Shown: one piece after another, positions 17,501 through 29,500 of the stretch | Layout of the letters: every line of letters starts with the position of its first letter | Position numbering within the stretch: the first letter of the stretch is position 1 | Assembly: GCA_027489965.1 (NCBI GenBank) | Contig: JAIXZA010000139.1 | Location: 1 to 36,776, forward strand | DNA: 36,776 bases | Origin: Verrucomicrobiaceae bacterium | GTDB taxonomy: Bacteria; Verrucomicrobiota; Verrucomicrobiia; Verrucomicrobiales; Verrucomicrobiaceae | Direction: 5' to 3' | Position numbers and translations under genes: made by a program | The notes under the pieces: generated by a model | The model's input: only the letters and a program-made list of their open reading frames with translations | Databases searched by the model: none | What the model was told of the DNA's origin: nothing

Positions 17501-20500
17501 GTGCCGCTGATCGTCGGTGTGCTGGCGTAGTTATCATTCACGGCGGTGATGGCATTGGCATCACTCAGGATTAACCTAGAAGTCGTAAATGCGGTGGTTG
17601 GACCACCAAGAGCAACTGTCGGTGTTGCTGTGCCGCCATTGTTATTGAAGTTTAACGCGGCCAGGGTGTTGGTGTAATTAATCTGATTGACTGCGGAAGG
17701 TGTCGTGAAGGTATTGGTGTAGTTCGGCAAGGTCAGCGTACCACCACCGTTGATGGAGACTTGGTTGGCCGCAGCGATTAGACCAAAGTTGTTCGTGCCG
17801 CCGAAGTTGACAGTGCCGCCGTTGATCACGAGGCCGTTTGCCGGTGTGGCAGCGGCGGGGACCACCACCTGACCCGTCGCAGCGGGGGTGAACGTGAGGG
17901 TTGCACCGTTGTTTACTGTCGTGCCGCCGGTGTAGGTGTTACCAGGCGTGCCAACAACCACCTGCCCCGAGGTCAAGGCGACTGTGGATGCGTTGCTAAG
18001 AGTAACCGTTGTGCCCGAGATGCTCGAAATGGTCGTTCCGGCTGGAATGCCTGCGACTGTGCTGAAAACGGGCTGGCCGACATACATTGTCGCTGCCTGC
18101 GCAGCCGTCACACCTTGAAGCACTGCATTGGTAGCGAGAGTGGTGACGCCTGTTGTGTTGACCGACCCAGAGCCACCAAATGCAAGGAAGTTTGTGCCAG
18201 TGGCGGTGACAGCCGTATTGGACAAGGTGACCTGGGTGGCGCTGTCCACGGATGAGATCGTGGTATTCGCTGGGATGCCGGGGCCCGTCACACTCTGTCC
18301 TACAAACAGTCCAGTCGTGTTAACCATCGTGACCACACCCGATGATGCGGTGAGGACACCTGGTAATTGCTGGGTGCTGGTTCCATTTGCCAGGATTGTA
18401 GTGCCCGAGCCAGAAATCACAGGGCGGGTTAGAGCGGTCGCTCCATTGTTGACGAGGCGAGAGTTGATCGTCACACCTGGGCTGGTGTTGGTAGTCACAA
18501 AGAGATTGTAAGTGCCTGCGGCAGCACCCGAAGCGCCTGCGGCGAGACGACCGAAGTCCACGTTCTGACCGATGTTTGCCGTTGCACCGCTCTTGATCAA
18601 GCCTCCGCTGCCGATGAACAATTGGTCGGAGGATAACGTGGTGCTGACCGTAAAGGCACCAACCACGTTCAAGCTGTTGAGCGTGTAGTTGGAGACTGTC
18701 GGAACAATTCCCGCCGCAACGATGCGGATGTTCTGCGTTGGTTGGGTAGCGGCAGGCAGAGTCGTGGCACTATAGTCGGCGAAGCCGCTGTTGATGTCGC
18801 CGAGCGCGCCGACGCCAATAGCTCCCGTGGTGGAGGCAGCAGAGAGATAAGTTAGGAACTCTGTATTGTTGAACGTAGCCCAGCCGCCGATGATGCTGTT
18901 CGTCAACGTCGGAGCACTCGAGAAGGTCAGCTGCGGGCTCTGGCCTGCCGATGCGGCAATACCGCGACCAATCTGGCCGGTGGCACTGGTGATGTTCAGT
19001 GTTCCGGTGCCGGACTGAGCAAGCGTCGTGCCAGTCACGTTGACGCTACCTCCATTACCTGCTTGGGCGGCGAAGGCGAAGGTGCTGGCACCGCTGGCTG
19101 CGGTCAATGCCCCGATGGTGGCGCTAGTTTCACCCTCAGTGCGAGGGGTGATGGAAAGCGTACCACCATTGAGGTTAATGGCGGAGGTGCCAGTGCGGGC
19201 TGCGATGTGCGAGAGGCCACTGTTGACCAAGGAGAGGGTTCCGTAGTTGGCGTTGATCGCGCCGTTGCCAGTGATGGCACCGCTGTCTTGCAGGACGAGC
19301 AAACCGCCGCGGATGGTCGTCGCGCCAGTGTAACTGCTGGAGCTGAAGAGGGTCTGCGCATTGGCACCGACCTTGTCGATATTTAGGTTACCGGTGAGCA
19401 TGCCGGAAAAGTTGCTCGCCGGGGTGTTAATGAACAGAGTCGCCGCAGTGCTGCTGCTGTTAGTAACGGTGCCCGCACCGGCGGCGAAGTTACTGGCCGT
19501 GGTGTTAGTCAGACGGGCGACGGCCTGGCTGTTGCCGTTCAGGTCGAGAGTGCCGCCGTTGACCACGAGGTCGGCCACCGTCGCGGTAGTCGCCGTGGGT
19601 ACCACGAGCAGGGTGTTATCGCCAGCGTTGAGCGTCACAGTGCCTTCGTTCACGAAGAGTTGGGCCGTGTTATAGCTTTTTTTGCTAAGGGTCAGAGTGC
19701 CAGCGCCGTCTTTGACAATTCCGCCCGTGCCCAGTGTGTAGGCCGTGGTCGTGAGGTTGCCTGTGGTGTGATACTGGAGCAGGGCACCGCCAGCCGTGAC
19801 GGCACCACCGGTGATTCCTGTATTGCCGGTTTCCGCCAGAATGGCACCGCTCGTCAGCGTGAGGGTATTGAGCGCTCCAGCCGCATTGAAGAGAGTCGTC
19901 GGGCTGGTAGCGAGGGCGACACCGCCGCCGATAGAGGTGAGACCACCGCTGGAGGAGAGATTGAGGCTGTTGACCGTCGTGCTGGCGTGGAGACCGATAG
20001 CAGTGGTGAGATCCACATTGGACCCTGCTGCCGCGTTGCCCACGTTGCCTGCCGTGGCGGTGATCGTCAGCGGGGTCGTTGTTCCGAGGTAGGAGGCGGG
20101 AAGAGCAGGCGTCGTGGCAGGGTTGAAGTATAGGAAACCTGCACCAGTGTCCGCCGAAGTGAGAAGACGGAAGCCATTGGCGTCATGGGTGACGAAGCCT
20201 GTGCCACTACTGTCGATACCGATCATGTCGGGGCGGATGCCACTGACGAGGTTAGCGTTTGCGGCGGTCGTGGCGATGACGTTCACACGGCCAGCACCGG
20301 GGGTACCGCCGAGAATGCTACTGCCTGCATTCAGGGTCAGCGAACCACGGTTCGTCGTGCTTGAAGCGAGCACACCGTTTGCGGCACCTGCCGTGCTGTT
20401 GGTGATATTGAAGACCGTACTGTTGGTGCCACTGGCCGTGAGATTCCACCGGCTGGCACCTTCCAGCAATGTGAGGTTGTTGATGTTCTCGGCGACATTG

Positions 20501-23500
20501 CTTGCACCGCCGGTGTAGTTGAGCAAACCACCTCGCATGCTGATCGCGCGATCCGCCGTGGCAGATTGGATGCTGGTGTTACCACCAAGACGGTTGCTGA
20601 GGACGTTGGTACTATTGTCCAGAGTCAACGTTCCTCCTTCAGCAAGGATGGTAGTCACGAAACCAACGCGGGCAGTCGCACCATTGAGGGTGACGGAGCC
20701 GTTGCTGACTTGCAGGGTTCCTAGAATATTAGCGCTGTTGTCGAGGCTGAGGTTCCAGTCGCCCGTGCCGATCTTGGTCACATTGAGTGCGCCAGTGGTG
20801 TAGTCGGAGGCAAGGATACCTGCGTAGCTGGTGCTCGCGACATTGTCGGAACCAGTGACAAGCGTTCCTGCGGCTGTTGGGCTGAAATTCTTGATGACAG
20901 CCGTCGGGAAAGTACTGGTGACGGAGCCGACCTGGAGGTTGGTGGAGGCGCGGGTGTCAAGAATAGTGCCAGCGGCGAGAATGATGTTAGCGTTGGCGTA
21001 GTTAGTGCCAGCTCCGAGAACCAACGAGCCTGCGTTGACATTGACAGTGGTAACACTGGTGCTGGTGCCGCCGAGCTGTAGGGCACCATTGCCGAGCTTA
21101 GTGATCGCTGCGCCGCCGGAGACGCTGGCGTTGAGGGTCAGGCCGATCTGCTCGTTGAAATCACCGCGAGTGCCGAGAACTCGGGTGCCAGTGACTTGAT
21201 CCACGGTGATGGTGGTGGCGGCTGCAAGGCCCAGGTTGCCGGTAATGGTCGGCACGGCACGCACGTCGTCGAGGTTGGTGGAGATGATGTTGCCGGTGAG
21301 GGTCAAGCGTCCGGCTCCGGTCTGCACGAGCGGGCCACCGTCGGCGTAACCGCCTTGGCTGTTGAAGGTCAGGCTAGCGATGGTGTCGTTGAAACCATTG
21401 AGGTCGAGTTGGGAGCCGCCGCGGACGGTGACGTTGGATGCGTTGTTGATCTGATTGTCCGCATTGAGAGCAACGCGGGAGTTGGCGATGGCACCAGAGC
21501 CAGTGCCGTTCACGTTGCCGCCAGTAATGATGAGGTCACCGGTGATGGCATTGGTTGTGGTGGTGGCACCGATGGTGCCGAGAGCGAGGATCACGCCGTT
21601 CACGTAGGCGGTGCCGACGTAGCTGTTGGCGTTGTTCAGTGTGATGACCGAGCCGCCATTGACGCCGCCGGAAGTGAAGACTGGGTTGGTCGTTCCGGTG
21701 ATGTCCGAGTGGATGGTCAGCGTGTTGGCACCGTTGTGGATGAACAATTCGGAACCGCTGGAGGTGATGCGACCGCGAGTGTTAGCGTTGGTGATGGCAC
21801 CGATGACACGATTCTGCGCGTCTGAGCCGGCGAGCAAGCCGCCGCTAGCCAAGGTCAAGGTATCCAGCGTGGTTCCGGTGAAAGAAACGGTGGTCGCGCC
21901 ATGGATGGTCAGGGAGTTGATCGTCTGGCCACCGTTGTTGATAGTCGCGTTGGCACCGATGCGGAGATTCTGAGTGGCACTTGTAAGCGCAAAGGTGGCA
22001 GTCTGTTCGACATTGTTGAGCTGACGGATGCCAGTGATAGGGTCATAGCGTGCAAACTCAAGGTTTGCTGCAGCCGTGGTGCCATCAAAGCTGCTGACCG
22101 TGGCCCAGCCGCCGAGGATACCGTTGGTGTTGGTGTTCAGGCCAGCCGCAGAAGCGGTGACGTTGGCACCGGCACCAAGGATCCCCACTGTGGCGGAAGC
22201 GCTGGTGAAGTTCAGTGTAGCGCCCGTGCTACGGCTAAAGGTACCGCCGAGGTTCAGGGTGGCGACGCCGAAGCCGCCATTGCCTGGGTTCACGCGGAGG
22301 GTGCTGGAGCCGCCTGTGAGGCTGAGGTTGCCCAGGGTGATGCTGTCGGTCATGGCACCGCGGCTGGTGTATTCGAAGGCACCGCCGTCAAGATTGATGG
22401 CCACAGTGCTGGCGATGCGGTTGTTCAACTCTTGGATGCCTGAGTCGTCCCAGCGCAAGAGGGAGTTGCGGATGCTGATGGTGTCGCCTGCGCCCATACC
22501 GGAGAAGGTGCCTTGATCGACGAGGGCGGTGACGCTACCCATGAGGGTAGCGTTGCCGGTGAAGGCGTTGTCGGAACGCAGTGTGAGCTGTGCGGTGCCG
22601 GTCTTGACGAAGTTCAGGTTGCCGTTGATCGAACCCGCGAAGTCGCGCGCCGTGCCGACTGTGGTGGCGTAGGTCGCGAGGGTGCCGCTGGTGTTCGTGA
22701 TGATGCCGCCACTGCCCGGTAGGGTGCCGCGACTGAGGAGGTCGCCTGTGACTTGGGATTTCCCATTGAGGTCGAGTGTGCTGCCGGAGTTGCTCACGAG
22801 CGCGTTGCCCACTTGAGCGGAGGCTGTGGCATTGATCGCCGGGCCGGTGCTGAATTGGTAGAAGAGCGCGTTTTGAGGAGCCGAAGCACCCAATTGGACA
22901 GTGCCGAGGTTCAGTGTAGTAGCGCCCGTGTAGCTGTTGCCGTTCGCTGCACCGAGGATGAGTGTGCCATCGCCAGACTTGGTCAAGCCGCCCGTGGTCG
23001 GAGCGACCGCGCCGCCCAGTGGCGTATCGATGGTCACGGTGGTGCCAGCGCCGTAGGTGTGAATGATGGCTTCACGATTGCCCGCGACGTTCAGCATACC
23101 CGAGCCACCGATGGTGTTCGAGGCAGTGGCGAGGATACCGCCGGAGTCGAGCGAGAGGTTGACGTTCGCATTCAGCGTGATGCCAGTCGATGCCGCATTG
23201 AAGGTCAGCGAGTTCACGCCAGTCGTCTGGAAGCTGTTCGGCGTTGCGTTGACCAAGGTGGCAGCCGCAGCGAGGCGGACGTTCTCATCCGTAGCGCTGT
23301 TCGCGACCACGCCGGTCGGCAGCGTCGTGCGGAAGTTGCCAGCAGCCATCGGTGCGAGTCCGTTGGCAGCTGTATAGTTGGCGAAGGTGGCATTGGCACC
23401 GCCTGTTGCTCCAGCACCGGCCTCAATCACAATCCACGGGATGATGCCAGTGGCGGTCGTCGCGCCGAAGATATCTGTGCTGCCCGTAGTTCCGGGTGCG

Positions 23501-26500
23501 GTGCCGAAGATGATGTTGGTGCCTGCACTATTTGAGCCCGGTGCGGCGGCACCGATGGCATCACCGCGGATGAAGGCGGTGGCATTGAGGGCGCGGGTGA
23601 TGGTGCCGGCGCCGGTGCTCAGCAATTGCACGTTGGCACCGATGTTGTCCAAAGTCACAAGGCTGTGCTGATTACCAAAGGCGAGGGTGCCAGTGGTCAG
23701 TGTTTCTGTGACTGCACCGGACGCATGGCCACTGAGGACCAGGGTGCCGCCATTCAGGGTGATGGTCTGCGCATCGGCAATACGGCTGGTGGCAGAACCG
23801 GCTGCGTAATCGAGAGTGAGAGTGTTCGCCGGTGTGATGCCGCTGACCACGCCAGTGCCGATGGTGACCCCGCCGAGACCCACCGTGCCGGCAGCACCGT
23901 TCACGAGGACACTGCCCTGAGTGATGCTGAGGCTGCTTTGTTGATTCGATGCAGCGAGAGTCAGGGTGTTGCTGCCGACCTTCGTCAGGGCGAAGGCACC
24001 ACTAACCACGCCGTTGAGCGTGATGTTGCCGCCTGCTGAGCCTCCGCTGGTGGAGTTGATCCAGTCAGAACCCATGCTGGAAGCCGCACCGAGGACTAGG
24101 GCACTGTTCACCGTGGCCGCGGCAGAGGCGGTGTTGACCAGGGAGCCTAGCGTATTTCGGGCCGCTGTAAAGTTGGCACGACCGATGCCGTTGATCTGGA
24201 GGAATTCCGAGGTGGTCTGGCCGTTCAGGTCAAGCACCGATCCTGCGCTGAGTGTGGTCCCATCAGCGACTAGGGAGGTCGCAGCACCGAAAGCGTTGGT
24301 ATTGCCGATCTGTACAATGCCGTTGGTAATGGCGATTGGGCCGAGCAGGGTGGTGTTTGCCGTATTGAGGAAGAGAGTGTTACTACCGACCTTGGTTAGG
24401 GTTTGGACTGCGCTCGAGTTGATAACGCCCAAGGTGAGATTGCCAAAGCCACCGACGGAGGCATTGCTGCCTAGCGTGAGCGCGCCAGTGAGGCTGGCCG
24501 CGTTGCCGCTGCTGTTCCAGAGGGCTGCGTTGCTTGTGGCTGCGAGGGCGGCTGCGCCCGTTCCGTTGATGGTGACGTTACCCGCGACACCGGTCTGGCC
24601 GTTGAGGTCGAGGGTTGCGCTGGCGGTGCCGACCAAATTGGTAATAATTCCAGGGGCTGTCGCGGCCTGAGAAATCGTGATTTGGGAGACACTATCAACA
24701 CTCACAATGTAAGAACCAGCTGGGATACCGGTTCCAGTGATGGCCATGCCCTTCTGCATGTTCAATGTGGAGGTGATTCCAGTAATCACAGGAGAGCCAG
24801 TGGCAGTCGTGGCCGCAGCTTGAGCGGTCAAAGTGGTATTCGATACTGTGGTCACACCTGTGCTACCCGGAAGTGCAGTGGCACTATTCAACTGAACAAA
24901 ACCGCCTTGAATAGCAAGGTCACCAGTGAAGGAAGTGGTGTTGTTCCCGCCGAGGACGAGAGTACCCTGGCCAGTTTTGATAAGCGCGCCGCTGGTGCCA
25001 GTGCCTGACTGGGTAATGTCTCCGAGCAACTGCAGGGTGCCAGCGCCTGCGGAGGCGGTATTGGTGGTAGCGAGGATGGCACCATTGCCGATGGTCGTGG
25101 GTGCGGCGGAGCCAAACCAGCCGGTGCCGAAGCTACCAAAGGTGCCGTTGATGACATTAAGGACCGAATTGGCACCCAAGGCGAAGGATTTCGAAGGATC
25201 AATGACCGCACCGAACTGGCTGCCTGCCGTGTCGATCGTAGCCGTGGTGGACGCGGATAGGGCGTAATCGTTATTGATGATGGCCGCACCATTGAAGCTG
25301 TTACCAGCCGTGGGGAGGGCTGTAGTCGCAAAGGTCTTGCTGCCGCCCACGGTCTGGAAGGCGTTGCCAGTATCCGGGCCTGAGTAAAGAACGCGGTAGC
25401 CACCACCACCGGCGCTATTGGCGAACTTGTAAACGATCGAATTGTAACCAGCGGTGAGTGGGACGGTGACCGCCGCCGAGTCTGTAAACGCGTGGCCAAA
25501 GGCATCAGTGGCTACCGCGTTGCCGTTGATGAAGAGCGTCATGCCGTCATCTGTGCCGGAGCGGAAGGTGTAGTTTCCGGCAGTCGTGACTTCCAGGAAG
25601 CCTGAGAAAGTAGCCAAGGAGCTCGCTCCAGTTCCACTGATGGTGTTTGGGCGATTGCCAAAGGAGCCGTCGCCAAGGTTTGCGACGGAGAAATTACTGC
25701 CAGTGAAGCCAATGCCCGCTGCCTGAGTGGTGAGCACAGCACTGGGGGCGCCGGACAAGGCGGCAAAATTCCCAGTTAGGCCGCCCGCGCTGTAGCCGAA
25801 GGAAGTCATGTTTGCTCCGGTGAGCACAGCATTGCTAACGCTAAGCGGATAGGTGCCAGCGAGGTTGATGGGGTTCGGGGTCAACGCAGTGGTTTCGCCG
25901 ATGGTAACGATGTCGGGGAAGATGAGCGTGCCCTGGCCGACGTTGAGAGGCTTGTAACCTGCCGTGAAACCGAGGATGGTGACGGAGGCTCCGGCGGCCA
26001 CATTGATCTGGGGCACTCCGGAACCGGCCGATGTGATGTTAAGCAAGCGCAGATTGTAACCGTTTTGGCTGCTTACGTTGAGGATCTGGCCACCGTTGAT
26101 AGTTAGATCGGCGATTTCGATGGCATTACCGGTGTTTACCCCGCCGTTGTTGCCCACGAGTAGGTTGGACACGGCACCGGTGGTAACAATGTTGTTCGCG
26201 TAGGAAATGAGGCCGTTGCTGCCAGTGCCGCTGTTTTGGAGGGCGAGCAAGCCACCGTTGCCGATCGTGGCGGTGGTGCCAGTGAACACTGGCGCGGTGG
26301 AGCCGGCGTTGAGACCGGCCAGGGTGAGGGTGCCCGCGTTCACAGTGACGCCGCCGGTGAAGGTGTTGCTGCTGCCCAGGAGGAGGGTGCCGAGACCTTC
26401 CTTGGTGATGCCGTAGTTCATGCTGGCGTCATCAATGAGGCCGTTGAGGGTGAGGATGGCCTGCGGGGTGTCCACGGTGACGATGGTGTTGCCGAAGAGG

Positions 26501-29500
26501 GTGGCGGCTCCATTCAGGGTCAGGCTGTTGGTGCCCCTGAGGGTGATGTCGTTGCCTGCGAGGGTGAGGCCGTTGTTCAGGGTGTTGGCGCCTGTGGAGG
26601 TCAGGTAGGTTCCAGCGACACCCAGGGTCAGGTTACCCGTGCCGACGGGACCACTGACAAAGGCATCCGCGATGCCGGTGGTGGCGTTGCGGGTGGTGAC
26701 GTTGGTGCTGCCACCGATGGCGAGGCCGCCTGCGGTGACGTTGACGCCTCCCGCGAAGGTGCTGGTGGTGCCGCTCATCTGAAGCAGGCCGTTGCCGGTT
26801 TTGGAAATGCCGCCGTTGGCGACGAGGCCGTTGACGTTGAGCGTTGGGGTCACGTTGGCCACGGTGGTGTTGCCGTTAACCGTGACCGGGGAGATGTTGA
26901 AGGTGCGGGTCGCGCCTCCAAGGTCCACGGAACCGACTCCGGTAGTGGTGATGGTGGAGACGCTGCCAACGTTAGAGGAGGTGGCGGTGATTCCGCCCGT
27001 CAGGGTCAGGATGCCGGTGCCGGTGGTGACGGAGGCGGCGTTGCTGGAGCCGTTGTTGTTGAAGGTCAGTCCGGCGAGGGTCTGGTTGAAGTTGTTCAGG
27101 TTCAGTGTCGAACCACCCATGAGGGTCGGGACCACGGAGTTGTGGATCTGGCTGCTCGCGTCGAGGCGGACGGTGGTGCGTTCGATGAGGAGATCGCCAT
27201 TCGGGATGGCGACGGTAGAGCCGCCGTTGGCTCCGTTGACGTTCAGGGCGAGAGTTCCGGTGTGGGTGTCTCCCCCGTTAAGCTGGGTACCGCCCGTGTA
27301 AGTGTTGGCTCCAAAAAGGGTGGTGACGGCTGTGGTGGCCGGGGTGTAAACGAGGCGAGTTTGACCGACGCCGTTGTTCACAATGGAGGAGTTGATGGCA
27401 GTAGCACCACTGTTGACAAACAGATAAAGCGGATTGACCCCGGCACCCGTGCCACCGGAGGTCAGGAAGCCGTTTCCGACAGCGGAACCGACGCTGCTGG
27501 TGAATGCCCCGCCGAGCACTAGCGTGCCGGCCGTGAGATTCAGCGTATCGGCGTTGTTGGCGAAGGCAAGATTCTGCCCATTGACGGTGCGAATGAAGGC
27601 GATCGCATTGGCGGCGTAGGTTCCAGCGGATTGGTCAGGCACCGTGAAGGTTGCCGCGGTCAAACGTAGGTTCTGCGTGGCCGACCCGACTCCCACCGGG
27701 ATGACCGAGGCGTCGTAGCCTTGATAACCCACGCTGTTGAGCAGACCAATACCGCCCGCATCGTTGCCGGCCGTGGGTGCGACATAACTTGCTAGGTCTG
27801 TATAATTGGTCGCCCACGGGATGATGCCGTTGACGAGCAGAGAGCTGCCATTGGCGATGGTGAGACGGGCGGCACTGCCCATCTGTCCCGTGTAGTTGGT
27901 CTCCAAGGTCGAGAAGTTTGTGTTAGTCAGATTGCCAAAGGAAAGTTCCGAGCTGCGCACGACACCATTGGCGGCCAAGCCAGCGACGAGGCGGTTTTGG
28001 CCCCCGGCCAAGGTGAGAGTTCCCAGAGTCTCGCTCGAATTGGTGGCGTCGCGACTCGTGAAGAGGATGGTTCCACCACGCAGGGTGATCGGGGCAGCAT
28101 TGTTAACCCGGTCTGCTAGGTCAGTGGTACCAGCATTGGAGATGTTCAGAGCCGAGTAGTTGATGGTTATGGCCGAGGTTCCCGAGAGGCGACCTTCATC
28201 TATAAGGGTGAGGGCACCCCCATTGATCAGCGTGCCACCAGTGTAGGTGTTATCGCTGTAGAAGGTCTGGGTGCTCGCGCCGGACTTGTTGTAGAAGATA
28301 GCACCGGTCCCTGAGGAAATGTTACCGCCCCAGGCTGACCCAGCGTTCACGCTGATAAGGGTGGCAGTGCCGGCGATGCCATTGACGATCGTTCCACCGG
28401 TGCCCGCGAAGGCCGTGCCATTGGGCGAGCGCAAATCACCCACCATTTGCGAGTTGCCATTTAACTGGAGCGTGGCACCCGGACCCACCGCCAAACTGGC
28501 TGTGAGCGTGGCACTGCCCTGTGCTCCGTGCCAAAGAGTGTTCTCTCCACCGGCGAGGGTGACTGTGCCACCATTAATGGTGAAGTAACTGGTGCCCGTG
28601 TTGAAGAATTGCTTCGTGTTGAAAGTGAGATTTCCGTTTAGGCCCTTGGTCATGTTGACGGTGCCTGCGATCGCCGCATTCACTGTCAGATCCGCTCCGC
28701 TATCCACGAGCAGGCCACCTTCCACAGCACCAAAGTTGATGACCGGAGCGGAGTTCAAGAGAACCAAGGCATTATTACCGATGGTCTGACCCGCCGCTGT
28801 CGAAAGCAGGTTCCCTGAAGTCAGGGTGAGCTGATTGCCACCTGAGGTGCCGAAGGTCACGTCCGTGTTGGCACCAGCGATTCGGAGGGCGTTAAGCGTG
28901 CGTCCGTTCAGACCTGGATTGCTCAGCGCGGCAGTGTCGCCGGTGACGTTGTAGGTCGTGGTGGCGCTGAAGACACCGGCCGAATTGGAGGCATTGATGC
29001 CGTAAGCGGTGCCGCCGTTGACGTTGGCAAAGGCCAGATCGCCTCCTGTGCCCGTGCCGTTGGAGAAGGTGTAAGCGGAGAAAGCGGTGACGGCTGCACC
29101 TGCAACGGACTGAGTGGCAAAGTTCGTGCCAGCGCCGTCTTTGATGACAGTGCGTGTGATGATGCCTGCGGTTTGTGGGGCCAAGGCGGTAAAGATCAAC
29201 TGGTTCGTCGTACCGTTGAAAGTTTGGTCGCTGTTGAGGCTGAGCACCGAACTGCCGCCAATAGCCGCGAGGCTGGCGAAGGTCAGGGTGGCGTTTGAGG
29301 CACCGCCGTTGTTCAGAGTCACCGTGTTGCCACCCCATGAAGAGGTTAGTGCACCAAAGGCTTGGGTGGAAACCGCAGCGCCGTTGGCAGTGTAGGTCAG
29401 ATTGCCATTGGTCAAGCCGACCGTGCGTGCGCCAGCAATTCGAGTCACGGCAGTGCCTGTGTCGTCGATGTTAAGCAAGGCGTTGTTGTTGACGGTGATG

